Assembly: GCA_003170825.1 (NCBI GenBank)
Contig: PMYL01000013.1
Span: forward strand, 20,046 to 84,045
DNA length: 64,000 nt
Reading direction: 5' to 3'
Source of the DNA: Acidobacteriaceae bacterium
GTDB taxonomy: Bacteria; Acidobacteriota; Terriglobia; Terriglobales; Acidobacteriaceae
Shown: piece by piece, positions 28,915 through 37,055 of the stretch
Position numbering within the stretch: position 1 is the first letter of the stretch
How the letters are laid out: each line of letters starts with the position of its first letter
Made by a program: the position numbers and the translations under genes
The notes under the pieces: model-generated
What the model saw: the letters and a program-made list of their open reading frames with translations, nothing else
What the model was told of the DNA's origin: nothing
The model's database searches: none

Positions 28915-30012
28915 ATGCGCCGCTTCCTGAGCTTTCGCGACTTCGACTGGACGCTGCTGGGCATGGTACTCGTGCTGTGTACCGTTTCGGTCCTTGAGGT
29001 CTACTCGGCCACGCTGCACACCAAGTACGCCGGCTTTCATACCAAGCAGATGTTCTGGATCTCCGGCGGTCTGGTGGCCATGTTCATCTTCGCCAAGATC
29101 GACTACCACAAGCTCATCGACTTCGTTCCCTGGGCCTATGGAGTCTGCCTGGTTGCGCTGGTTGCAGTGATGTTTTTTGGCCAAAAGGTTCTCGGCGCGC
29201 GCCGCTGGATCAAACTCGGCCCCATGCACTTTCAGCCCTCCGAGTGGGTCAAGCTGGTGCTGATTCTGGCCGTGGCTCGGTACTTTGCCAATCTGGGTGG
29301 GCGCAGCCTTACCTGGAAGGACATCTTGAAGGCTTTCGTGCTGGTGGGCGTGCCTTTACTGCTGGTGCTCAAGCAGCCCGATCTGGGAACCTCGCTCACC
29401 TATACGCCGATCCTGGTCGCCGGCCTCTTTCTGGGCGGCATCAACCTTCGCCAGGCGCTGATTCTGCTCACCGCCTGCATCGTGCTGGTAGCCGGCGTCT
29501 GGAGCAGCGGCAAGTTGCTCAAGCCATACCAAAAGGCCCGGCTGACCAGCTTCATCAACCCCGATAACGACCCCAGGGGCACAGGCTATCAGCTCCTGCA
29601 ATCCAAGATCGCGGTCGGATCCGGCGGGGTGTGGGGCAAAGGCGCGGCCAAAGGCACACAGACCCAGGGCGACTTTCTGCCCATCCCCCACGCCGACTTC
29701 ATCTTTGCCGCATTCGGCGAGGAGCACGGCTTCGTCGGCGCGCTTTTGGTGCTGCTGCTATACTTTCTTATATTGATGCGTTTGATTCAGAACGCACAAA
29801 CAGCCGCGGACCTGTCCGGATCCCTGATTATCATGGGGATAGTGGCTGTGTTGACCTTTCAGATTGCGGTCAACGTGGGCATGGTCATCGGCTTTATGCC
29901 GGTCACCGGAATTCCTTTGCCGTTGATGAGTTACGGCGGATCTTCGGTGTTGTTTGCGTTCCTGGCGCTGGGCGTGGCGATGAATGTCCGCATGCGCCGG
30001 TTCGTGAACTGA
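28915..30012 (+). CDS. rodA: Peptidoglycan glycosyltransferase RodA (SEDS family)
   Basis: Polytopic SEDS-family glycosyltransferase that polymerises lipid II in complex with PBP2. The 365-residue protein has about ten membrane segments and the conserved loop FINPDNDPRGTGYQLLQSKIAVGSGG, cited here for the DPRGTGYQ core that contains the catalytic Asp region, plus the C-terminal block PVTGIPLPLMSYGGSS. The ORF track start at 28291 lies inside mrdA; the ATG at 28915 with AAGGGA upstream is preferred. Last gene of the shape operon. Confidence 0.96.
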   Translation: MRRFLSFRDFDWTLLGMVLVLCTVSVLEVYSATLHTKYAGFHTKQMFWISGGLVAMFIFAKIDYHKLIDFVPWAYGVCLVALVAVMFFGQKVLGARRWIKLGPMHFQPSEWVKLVLILAVARYFANLGGRSLTWKDILKAFVLVGVPLLLVLKQPDLGTSLTYTPILVAGLFLGGINLRQALILLTACIVLVAGVWSSGKLLKPYQKARLTSFINPDNDPRGTGYQLLQSKIAVGSGGVWGKGAAKGTQTQGDFLPIPHADFIFAAFGEEHGFVGALLVLLLYFLILMRLIQNAQTAADLSGSLIIMGIVAVLTFQIAVNVGMVIGFMPVTGIPLPLMSYGGSSVLFAFLALGVAMNVRMRRFVN

Positions 30013-30027
30013 CGGTCGCGGGGCGAA

Positions 30028-30063
30028 CCGGGGCCCCCAGCGACAGGTCTTCGTCGATGGGGT
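30028..30063 (+). repeat. Palindromic repeat A, copy 1
   Basis: CCGGGGCCCCCAGCGACAGG followed by TCTTCGTCGATGGGG. Shared core is a GCGAC/GTCGC stem around the conserved loop AGGTCTTC; this copy has a weaker right arm. Confidence 0.75.
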
Positions 30064-30068
30064 GGTAA

Positions 30069-30105
30069 CCGGGGCTCCCGGCGACAGGTCTTCGTCGCAG
30101 GGGTG
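30069..30105 (+). repeat. Palindromic repeat A, copy 2
   Basis: CCGGGGCTCCCGGCGACAGG followed by TCTTCGTCGCAGGGGTG. It lies six bases after copy 1 in the same orientation, forming a small tandem pair right after rodA. Confidence 0.75.
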
Positions 30106-30271
30106 GCCCAATTGGCCCGGACCAAGTTTCACAAGTTTACCCTCTTGTGTCCGCCGGAACTGTCCGGCCCGCAAGAGAAGGATTTTTCAAGCAGTTAGCC
30201 GGCCAGGTCCGGATGGATCTCGAGCCCGGCAGGACAAGGGTTCATGAGCACGCAGAGACGGGAAAACCATT

Positions 30272-30310
30272 CCACCCCAGCGACGAAGACCTGTCGCCGG
30301 GGACCCCGGA
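30272..30310 (-). repeat. Palindromic repeat A, copy 3 (inverted)
   Basis: The core CGACGAAGACCTGTCGCCGG plus GGACCCCGG is the reverse complement of copies 1 and 2. The 29-base core at 30281-30309 is identical to that at 35071-35099. Confidence 0.8.
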
Positions 30311-30733
30311 ACCGTTGGCAGCGTATAAGTTGCACGGAAAACGGGGTCCCCAGCCGGCGATTTGTGCCGGATGGGGTGCAAAGCGCGGGAGCATCGGGGC
30401 AGGCTAGCCTCGCTCCGGCCCCGCGGCACGGCCGTGCATACGCCAACGGTGGAACGGCCCCGCCGGCAACGCCGGCATGGTTGGCCACAAACTCTCTGCA
30501 ATTGGATCACCGCACCATACAGCTCGTTCGGTTTGTTCAGCTTGTCCGGAAGGACATCCGCCACGGTTCGCGCAGCTCGCCGCCCCTTGGGGCAGGCAGC
30601 CGCGCGGCAACCGGCACACCAGCGACTCAAAGGTCATCCCTCCTGCACATCCCCTTCCCTCCCGGGTTCGCACGTCTCCATCCAACCTTGCCGCGGTTCC
30701 CAGCAGGCAATTGCCGCTGGACGGAAAGGTACG

Positions 30734-33700
30734 ATGGCAAAAGAGATTTGCATCTCCAGCACGCCGCATGAGACGCGGCTTGCAATTCTTGAAGACGATC
30801 AACTCGCGGAAATCTACTACGAACGCGAAAACGAGTACACCCTGGCGGGGTCGGTTTACAACGGGCGCGTCACCCGCGTGCTGCCCGGCATGCAGTCCGC
30901 CTTTGTGGACGTGGGCCTGGAGCGCGACGCCTTCCTGTATGTAACCGACTTCCTGGAACTCGAAGATCAGGAAGAGACCGACGAGCTGGAAAAAGCAGCG
31001 GCCAGCGGCGGCAACCAGCCTCCCCGCGAGATCCGGCATAGCCCCGCACCAGACAGCAGTGGCGGTCGCAGCGAAGCTCGCCTCCCGCGCTCCGGCCAAA
31101 AAGCCGATCAAAAGCCAGACCAGAAGCAGGAACCGCGCCCGGAACGCCCCGCAAGAAGCCGCCGTCTGTCGGTCGAAGCCATACCCGAGGCCGGCGACGC
31201 TGCCGTGGCCGCTCCCGAATCCTCGTTCGACTCCGGCCAATCCAGCAGCGCCCAGGATGATTCCACCGAACCAGGCGCAAAGCGCTGGCGTGGACGCCGC
31301 CGCCGTCGCGGTGGCCGTGGCCCTGCCGGCTCGCCTGAAGGCCAGGCCGAGTCAGAAGAGACCACGGAGATTGATCTCGAGACACCGGCGGAAACTGAGG
31401 TGGCCCCTGTGATTCACGCCGAAGCCGGGACCCCCAGCGATGCCCCACCACGCCCCACCCTGGGGGTACCCGGCACCCGGTACCAGGCTCCCGCTTCGCC
31501 GCCTGGGTGGTCAGCCGCCCCAGCATCCGCACCCCGCGCCGGCCATGCCCCGGTCCCTTTTGTCCTGCCCGGCGAGTCGCTCTCGAAGTACGGCGGTACG
31601 CAGGAAGACGATGCTCCCAAATCCGCTCAAGAACCTGCTGCACCGGCCCGTCCGGCCAGCAGCTTCAAGCCTGCAACGCTGATTGAAGCCCCCCTGCGGT
31701 GGGACGGCAGCGGCCTGCTGCCCGGTGAGTCGCTCTCGAAGCATCGCGCCCGCCGGCCCGAGCCTGCGGTGGGAGCCGAACTCCAGGACAGCGCCGCCGC
31801 ACCGGATGAGATCGAAGAGGAAGACTTCGTCTCGGAGCGGATCGAGCCCAGCCCCGCATCCGCCGCTGAGCAAGCGGCTGAAGCAACGCCGGAAGGACTT
31901 GTTCCCAAAGCTGCGGAAGACCACCTGGCCGAGGAAGACCCCATCGAACTCATCGAAGATGACCAGTTCGAGGAAACGGTCTCTGTAGCGCCCGAGCCGC
32001 CCGACGCCCCAGCAAAGTCGGCCCCAGCCGAAACCGAGGACTATGCGGTCGAGACGGTCATCGAAGAGCCGCCGGCGGATGAGCAAGTGGCAGCCCCGGT
32101 GACCAGGCAGGATAAGACTACAGCCGGCCTGGGTTCGGACAAGCCTGCCGCTACTGAACCCGCGGGGACCGAAACGGAGCCGCCGGAATCCGATGCCTCC
32201 GCCTCCCACCACATTGACCCTGTGCCGCCTACCGGTTTCCGGCTCTTTGGACTTGGCGGCAAGAAGAAGAAGGAAGAAGAGGCCGCCAAGGCCAAGCCAA
32301 AATCCGCTTCAGTGTCCTCGGTCTCGGCCTATGCCCCCGGCAGCGGCCTCATCGAGGAAGAGACCATCGAGGAGGAGGAGTTCGACGCTCCCCGCCACCC
32401 TCATCGCCACGGCAAAGCCGAAGACCACGACCAGGACGACTTTGAAGAGGAGACGCTGCCCAACCAGCTTCGCACCGGCGACCTGGGCGAGATGCTCCAG
32501 GAAGCCCACCTCGACCACAAAATCCAGTTGAACTTCGACGCCAAGAACGGCGGGGAAGGAGGCGACGAAGCATTCGACGAAGAAGACGACGAGGACGAGT
32601 CCGCCGCCGCGGGCCAGCCCGCCGCCGCTTCCTCAGCCCAGCAGAGCCGTGATCGCTCCCCCCGCGGACGCCGTGGCCGTGGAGCGCAAGGATCCCCAGG
32701 TGGCCCCGGCAGAGGCCGCGGCCCTTCGCGCCGCTCCGCGCAACTCTCTGACCTGCCCATCATCAGCGACCTGCTGAAGCCGGGTCAGGAAATACTGGTC
32801 CAGATTGCCAAGGAGCCCATCGCCAAGAAGGGCGCCCGCATCACCAGCCACATCGCCCTGCCCGGCCGCTTCCTGGTCTTCATGCCCACCGTCAGCCACA
32901 TCGGCGTCAGCCGCAAAATCGAATCCGACGAGGAGCGCCAGCGCCTCAAGCGGATTCTGGTCCACGAGCGCGGCGAGGCCTCGGGCGGCTTTATCGTCCG
33001 CACCGCGGCCGAGGGCGCGTCGGAAGAGGATCTGCGCGCCGACCTGCGCTTCCTCCTCCACCTGTGGGACGAAATCAAGCAGCGCTCCGAAAGCTCCAAG
33101 TCGCCGGCGCTTATCTATCACGATCTGTCGCTCATCGAGCGCATTCTGCGCGACCAGGTGAGCTCCAACTTCTCCTCGATCTGGGTCGACTCCCAGGACG
33201 ACTACGAACGCATCGTGCGCTTCCTCAACCGCTTCTCGCCCACGCTGGTGCGGCGCGTCAAGCTCTACACCAAGGAGACCCCGCTCTTCGAGCACTTCGG
33301 CATTCAGGACGAAATCTCCAAGGCCCTGCGCTCCAAGGTCTGGCTCAAGAGCGGCGGCTCCATTGTCATCAATCAGACCGAGGCGCTGGTGGCCATCGAC
33401 ATCAACACCGGCAAGTATGTCGGCAAGTCGGCGCGGCTTGAAGACACCATCGTCAAGACCAACCTCGACGCCGTGCCGGAGATCGTGCGCCAGATTCGAT
33501 TGCGCGACCTGGGCGGGATCATCGTGATTGATTTTATCGACATGGACGACCGCAAGAATCGCTTCCGGGTCCTGGCCGCTCTCGAAGAAGCTCTCAAATC
33601 CGACCGCGCCCCCACCAAGGTTCTCCAGTTCAACGATTTCGGCCTGGTCGCCATCACCCGCAAGCGCGTCAAGCAATCTTTAGAACGGACCCTCAGCGTC

Positions 33701-33958
33701 CCTTGCCCCACCTGCCAGGCCACCGGCATGGTCAAGAGCCCCACCACGGTCTGCAACGAGATTTACACCGAACTGCGCAAGATGAAGAAGCACTTCGAGG
33801 GCGCCGACGTGCTCCTGCGCGTCAACCCGGAGACGGTGAAGGTGCTCAAGGGCAACAATGGTAGCTGGCTCACCGAATTCGAGGAGTTAGTCGGCAAGAA
33901 CATCCTCATCAAGAGCGACGCGACGCTGCATCCAGAGCAGTTCGACATCCAGGGCTGA
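30734..33958 (+). CDS. Ribonuclease E/G with a very large insert in the S1 domain
   Basis: Endoribonuclease for mRNA decay and rRNA maturation. The N terminus (EICISSTPHETRLAILED, VYNGRVTRVLPGMQSAFVDVG) starts the S1 domain. It is interrupted after about residue 75 by some 580 residues rich in Pro, Glu, Ala and Arg, with two copies of LPGESLSK, and resumes at LPIISDLLKPGQEILVQI. Catalytic Asp residues lie in LVAIDINTGKYVG (near 888) and VIDFIDMDDRKNRF (near 935), and the zinc link is PCPTCQATG. Total 1,074 residues, against about 490 for RNase G; the extra mass is the insert rather than a C-terminal tail. The ATG at 30734 has GGAAAGG upstream; the ORF track start is upstream in repeat DNA. 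Symbol rne or rng left open. Confidence 0.95.
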   Translation: MAKEICISSTPHETRLAILEDDQLAEIYYERENEYTLAGSVYNGRVTRVLPGMQSAFVDVGLERDAFLYVTDFLELEDQEETDELEKAAASGGNQPPREIRHSPAPDSSGGRSEARLPRSGQKADQKPDQKQEPRPERPARSRRLSVEAIPEAGDAAVAAPESSFDSGQSSSAQDDSTEPGAKRWRGRRRRRGGRGPAGSPEGQAESEETTEIDLETPAETEVAPVIHAEAGTPSDAPPRPTLGVPGTRYQAPASPPGWSAAPASAPRAGHAPVPFVLPGESLSKYGGTQEDDAPKSAQEPAAPARPASSFKPATLIEAPLRWDGSGLLPGESLSKHRARRPEPAVGAELQDSAAAPDEIEEEDFVSERIEPSPASAAEQAAEATPEGLVPKAAEDHLAEEDPIELIEDDQFEETVSVAPEPPDAPAKSAPAETEDYAVETVIEEPPADEQVAAPVTRQDKTTAGLGSDKPAATEPAGTETEPPESDASASHHIDPVPPTGFRLFGLGGKKKKEEEAAKAKPKSASVSSVSAYAPGSGLIEEETIEEEEFDAPRHPHRHGKAEDHDQDDFEEETLPNQLRTGDLGEMLQEAHLDHKIQLNFDAKNGGEGGDEAFDEEDDEDESAAAGQPAAASSAQQSRDRSPRGRRGRGAQGSPGGPGRGRGPSRRSAQLSDLPIISDLLKPGQEILVQIAKEPIAKKGARITSHIALPGRFLVFMPTVSHIGVSRKIESDEERQRLKRILVHERGEASGGFIVRTAAEGASEEDLRADLRFLLHLWDEIKQRSESSKSPALIYHDLSLIERILRDQVSSNFSSIWVDSQDDYERIVRFLNRFSPTLVRRVKLYTKETPLFEHFGIQDEISKALRSKVWLKSGGSIVINQTEALVAIDINTGKYVGKSARLEDTIVKTNLDAVPEIVRQIRLRDLGGIIVIDFIDMDDRKNRFRVLAALEEALKSDRAPTKVLQFNDFGLVAITRKRVKQSLERTLSVPCPTCQATGMVKSPTTVCNEIYTELRKMKKHFEGADVLLRVNPETVKVLKGNNGSWLTEFEELVGKNILIKSDATLHPEQFDIQG
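31425..31440 (+). repeat. Partial repeat A inside the RNase E/G insert
   Basis: CCGGGACCCCCAGCGA matches the left arm of repeat A and then diverges into GGGGGTACCCGGCACCCGG-type sequence. It is read in frame as part of the disordered insert (AGTPSDAPP). The match is short. Confidence 0.4.
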
Positions 33959-33982
33959 TCGCCACAACCCGCATAGACAGCG

Positions 33983-34007
33983 AAGGCCGGAGCATCGCTC
34001 CGGCCTT
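33983..34007 (+). terminator. Intrinsic terminator-like hairpin after RNase E/G
   Basis: AAGGCCGGAGC-atc-GCTCCGGCCTT is a perfect 11-bp stem followed by TGATGTTTCTGTT, a modest T-rich run. It lies 25 bases after the RNase stop and faces the convergent VapC gene, so it may serve both strands. Confidence 0.75.
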
Positions 34008-34040
34008 TGATGTTTCTGTTCACTCAAGCACAACCCCGAT

Positions 34041-34427
34041 TTACCGAATCACATGAATCGGCACGCCCACCTTCAGGTTTCTCCAGGCCTGTTCGGTGGT
34101 ATAGACGGGAGCCTTGAGCGCAATCGCCAGCGCCAGGCACGATCTGTCCCCCAGCGACAATCCATATCTCTCTGTCGTTGCGATCAAATCGCCAGCGATC
34201 CTCGCGTGGTCCGGGGTGAAAGGTTCCACGGCAACCACAAGATGAACGGCAGCCCACCACGCCTCTTCGGATTCAAAGCCCTTCTTGACGAGCTTGGTTT
34301 GCACTTCTGCCAAGTTCACTGTGCTAACCACCGAAACATCAAGAATCTCGGCCGTCAGCCTCTCTTTACCAGGTTCATCGAAGACAATCGCCAAGATCGC
34401 TGAGGCATCGAGCACGACCTCATTCAT
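34041..34427 (-). CDS. PIN-domain toxin (VapC family)
   Basis: Predicted endoribonuclease toxin of 128 residues. The acidic PIN residues are present: Asp in VVLDASAILA, Glu in STVNLAEVQTKL, and Asp in LGDRSCLALAIAL, ending with TTEQAWRNL. The ORF track start at 34454 lies nine codons upstream; the ATG at 34427 overlaps the antitoxin stop (ATGAATGA) and fits the family start MNEVVLDASA. It is the second gene of a VapB/VapC-type pair. Likely targets are tRNA or rRNA as for other VapC proteins, which is family knowledge and not visible here. Confidence 0.93.
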   Translation of the reverse strand: MNEVVLDASAILAIVFDEPGKERLTAEILDVSVVSTVNLAEVQTKLVKKGFESEEAWWAAVHLVVAVEPFTPDHARIAGDLIATTERYGLSLGDRSCLALAIALKAPVYTTEQAWRNLKVGVPIHVIR

Positions 34428-34737
34428 GCTTCGCCGCCTCGCGCCGCTCAGCACTCAACTCTTCCGAAACAAGTGTTCCCGGCTTGACGTATTTCCTCGC
34501 CCGCTCCTGCACGCGCCGGATTGTCTCTCGCAGTGTCACTATGCGCAACTCTCCATCCACCACGCGCAGGTCAATGACCTCGTTCTCCTTCATCCCCAGC
34601 TTTTCCCGCATCGCAGCCGGGATCACAAGACGCCCTTTCGCCCCAATGCGCGCCCGAACCCGATGATCCTCTACAACCTTGGGGCGTTCCCAAACGGCCT
34701 CTTGCTCTTGAGGTTCCAAAACTTCCAAGCGTCCCAC
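34420..34737 (-). CDS. AbrB/MazE-type antitoxin of the VapC pair
   Basis: Antitoxin and autorepressor of 105 residues. The SpoVT/AbrB swapped-hairpin domain is seen at residues 28-70 (ARIGAKGRLVIPAAMREKLGM, then DLRVVDGELRIVTL), followed by a basic, probably unfolded tail that would neutralise the toxin. Its stop overlaps the start of the PIN-domain gene by eight bases. The first 25 residues are outside the domain, so the true start may lie further in. Module sits next to the RNase E/G terminator. Confidence 0.9.
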   Translation of the reverse strand: MGRLEVLEPQEQEAVWERPKVVEDHRVRARIGAKGRLVIPAAMREKLGMKENEVIDLRVVDGELRIVTLRETIRRVQERARKYVKPGTLVSEELSAERREAAKHE

Positions 34738-34796
34738 CCCTCTCCATTAGTGACACTAATATACAATAGTGGCACAAATTATGCAAGTGGGAAATT

Positions 34797-35228
34797 CTAC
34801 AGAATTCCCAACACCCTGAGCCGCACCAGCCCCCCGGCCAGCACGCCCAGCGGCGAAATCGCCACCAGCGCCAACTGATACCAGATCGGCTGCTTGCCGC
34901 GGGATTGCAGGGCGCTGAGGGCGGCCAGCGCCAGCACCACCATCCCCAACGCCAGCACATGCACCAGCGGGTTAGCGGCAGCGACCCAGGCGGTCACATA
35001 GCCGCCGGCCGCGGCGGCCAGAAACGAGTAGCCCAGGTTCACGAAGACGTAACCCGGCTGACCATCCCGGCGACGAAGACCTGTCGCCGGGGACCCCGGT
35101 TGCGGTCTGCCCTCCGCGCCCGTCCAGCTCGGAACCATGCGCGTCAGCAGCGCCGTCAGCGCGATCACCAGCACGGCCATGGTGGCAAAGCCGGCCAGCA
35201 GCGCAAGAAATGCGTGCAGGATCACCAC
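34797..35228 (-). CDS. Small unknown membrane protein with an in-frame palindromic repeat
   Basis: I do not recognise a family. The 143-residue product has four hydrophobic segments (VILHAFLALLAGFATMAVLVIALTALL, then YVFVNLGYSFLAAAAGGYV and two more). Between the first two lies PQPGSPATGLRRRDGQPG, which is the translation of palindromic repeat A. I place the start at the GTG at 35228, with GGGGAG eight bases upstream and overlapping the stop of the next gene, rather than at the ORF track position 35339. It probably forms an operon with the gene at 35222-35596. The inserted repeat would lie in the loop between helices, which may explain why it is tolerated. Confidence 0.65.
   Translation of the reverse strand: MVILHAFLALLAGFATMAVLVIALTALLTRMVPSWTGAEGRPQPGSPATGLRRRDGQPGYVFVNLGYSFLAAAAGGYVTAWVAAANPLVHVLALGMVVLALAALSALQSRGKQPIWYQLALVAISPLGVLAGGLVRLRVLGIL
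35063..35100 (-). repeat. Palindromic repeat A, copy 4, inside a coding sequence
   Basis: CCCGGCGACGAAGACCTGTC and GCCGGGGACCCCGG: a CCCGGCGAC/GTCGCCGGG stem of nine pairs around GAAGACCT. Its 29-base core is identical to copy 3 at 30281-30309. It keeps the frame of the membrane-protein gene at 34797-35228. Confidence 0.85.
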
Positions 35229-35596
35229 GGCCTTTTCTCCCCCTCCGTCGGCGTGCCCACCTCGCCCCGCTCGATCCGCTCCAGAAGCGCCCGCGCCAGC
35301 TTGCGTTCTCCGGGATGGCTTTCGCCGTGAATCGAGCACAGGTCAAGGAACTCGTCGCACAGCGCATTCCGCTCTTCCTGCTGGGCAAAAATCCCCTGCA
35401 ACGCAAGCGCCAGCTCACGCAGCCGCGCCGCCTCCGGCCAGGCATCGTCCTCGGCCTCGTCGCCCAGGCCCTCGAAGTCGGAAAACAGCCCCCTGCGGCC
35501 GCGCGCGCACTCATCCAGGCAGGCCAGGAGTTGCTCCGCAAAAGCGCGGGCCAGCGTCTCCAACCGATCGGGCTCTACCTCGTCGCGCGGGTCCAC
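35222..35596 (-). CDS. Hypothetical cytoplasmic protein
   Basis: A 124-residue, strongly acidic and helical protein with no family I can name. It has no signal peptide or membrane helix. The stretch LARAFAEQLLACLDECARG and RLRELALALQGIFAQQEERN suggest a helical bundle. I place the start at the GTG at 35596 because AAGGAG lies five bases upstream; the ORF track start at 35653 runs into the aminopeptidase gene. Its stop overlaps the start of the downstream membrane-protein gene, so the two are co-translated and may act together. Confidence 0.6.
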   Translation of the reverse strand: MDPRDEVEPDRLETLARAFAEQLLACLDECARGRRGLFSDFEGLGDEAEDDAWPEAARLRELALALQGIFAQQEERNALCDEFLDLCSIHGESHPGERKLARALLERIERGEVGTPTEGEKRPW

Positions 35597-35624
35597 AAAA
35601 CTCCTTGCTGGCGCTCCTTGTTCC

Positions 35625-36989
35625 CTACTTGTCCCGCATGGCCGCTTCCACATCCTCGGCGGTGTGCGGCAGCGCGGCGTCGAGGTCGATGAGCTTGCCG
35701 TCGGCGCCCACCAGAAAGTCGCACTCGATGCGTACTCCGAGCTTTTCCTCGGGAATGTAGACGCCGGGCTCGATGGTAAAGACCATCCCCGGCTTGAGCA
35801 TCGCCGGGTAATCGGCCGGATCGTGAACGTCGATGCCCATCATGTGGCCCAGGCCATGCAGCCAGTACTGCCCCAGCGGCTGGCCGTGCAGGTCGTTGCC
35901 GTGCGTGTTGATGTAGTTGTAGGCCGCATTGTCCAGCGAGTCGGGGTCCTTGCGGTCGCGGTCGTTGATCTTCGACTTGCCGGCCACAAAGGCGTCAATG
36001 GCCGCCTGCTGCGCTCCCAGCACGATGTTGTAGATCTCGCGCTGGCGAGGAGTGAAGTGGCCGTTCACCGGCACGGTGCGGGTAATGTCGGAGGCGTACA
36101 TCGAGTACTCGCAGGCCGCATCCACCAGCAGAATGTCGCCGTCCTCCAGGGTCCGCGTGTTCTCAGAATAGTGCAGCGTGGTCGAGTTGATGCCCGAGCC
36201 GACGATGGGCGCATACGACGCCCGCTCGCAGCCGCCCTCGAGCCACGCCGCCGTCATCTTGCCGGCCAGGGTGCGCTCGGTGACGCCCGGCTTCACCGCC
36301 TTCATCATCACCCGTTGCGCGCGAATCGAGGCGTCCGCCGCCTTCTTCAGCAGTTCGATTTCGCCAGCGTCTTTCACCACGCGCAACTGCGCCGTCATGC
36401 CGGTCACGTCGCGGGACGCCGTGGGCGCACTCACTCCAAGAGTTGCCGCAGTAAACTCTAGCAGCGCCTTGGCCTGCGGAGAGTCCGGCTGCGCCCACAC
36501 GTTGTGCGCCAGCCGCCGGTCGGCGTCCATCAGCCGGTTCAGCACCGCCGGCAACTCGGTCATCGGCTGCATTGCGTCCACGCCCGCAGCCTGCGCCACC
36601 CCCGGCGAAGCCGCGTCCAGCTTGGCGCCGGTGTACTTTTCCATGCGCAGGTCGCGCGTGGGAAGGAAGAGAATCTCGGTGTACCTGCGCGGAGCCGGCG
36701 CCTGAGTTGTTTGTGGCTGGTCCGCGTCGGCCACAATCAGCAGCGCCGCCCCCGGCTCGTTCCAGCCGGTGAGATAGTAGAAGTCCGCATCCTGGCGGTA
36801 GGGCATGAAGTCCAGTTGAGCTTCCTGGGCGGCAAACAGCACTGCCGCGCCGCCATGAAGTTTGGCGGCCAGCGCCACGCGCCGCGCGCGGTACGCCGCG
36901 GCCGGCTGCTTTTCAAGCGAATGAGCGAGAGGGGCAAGCGAAATGGCCAGAATGGCCGCGATGCAACTGAAACGAAGGAATCTACACAT
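35625..36989 (-). CDS. Exported Xaa-Pro aminopeptidase (M24B metallopeptidase)
   Basis: Dimetal aminopeptidase that removes N-terminal residues preceding proline. A signal peptide is visible (MCRFLRFSCIAAILAISLAPLAHS), so the enzyme is likely periplasmic or outer-membrane associated. The creatinase N-domain spans about 40-170, and the catalytic pita-bread domain has metal ligands in LVDAACEYSMYASDITRT (two Asp), HGLGHMMGIDVHD (His), TIEPGVYI (Glu) and VRIECDF (Glu). The start at 36989 has GGAGG nine bases upstream; the ORF track start 12 codons earlier would spoil the signal peptide. Length 454 residues is normal. Probably peptide scavenging. Confidence 0.93.
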   Translation of the reverse strand: MCRFLRFSCIAAILAISLAPLAHSLEKQPAAAYRARRVALAAKLHGGAAVLFAAQEAQLDFMPYRQDADFYYLTGWNEPGAALLIVADADQPQTTQAPAPRRYTEILFLPTRDLRMEKYTGAKLDAASPGVAQAAGVDAMQPMTELPAVLNRLMDADRRLAHNVWAQPDSPQAKALLEFTAATLGVSAPTASRDVTGMTAQLRVVKDAGEIELLKKAADASIRAQRVMMKAVKPGVTERTLAGKMTAAWLEGGCERASYAPIVGSGINSTTLHYSENTRTLEDGDILLVDAACEYSMYASDITRTVPVNGHFTPRQREIYNIVLGAQQAAIDAFVAGKSKINDRDRKDPDSLDNAAYNYINTHGNDLHGQPLGQYWLHGLGHMMGIDVHDPADYPAMLKPGMVFTIEPGVYIPEEKLGVRIECDFLVGADGKLIDLDAALPHTAEDVEAAMRDK

Positions 36990-37055
36990 GGCTATCAGCC
37001 TCCGCGAGCGGGCGGCAGATGTCAAGCGGGCAGCCGGTGCGGGGCTTCCCTGGCC

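Larger units (their letters stand above)
30013..30733. other. Long repeat-bearing region between rodA and RNase E/G
   Basis: About 720 bases without a supported gene. It contains three copies of a palindromic repeat (see separate entries), a partial fourth (GGGTCCCCAGCCGGCGATTT, from 30341), and palindromic GCCGGCAACGCCGGC near 30460. The stretch from about 30480 to the RNase start could be an mRNA leader. In E. coli the rne mRNA has a long leader used for feedback control; whether that applies here is inference. Confidence 0.6.
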
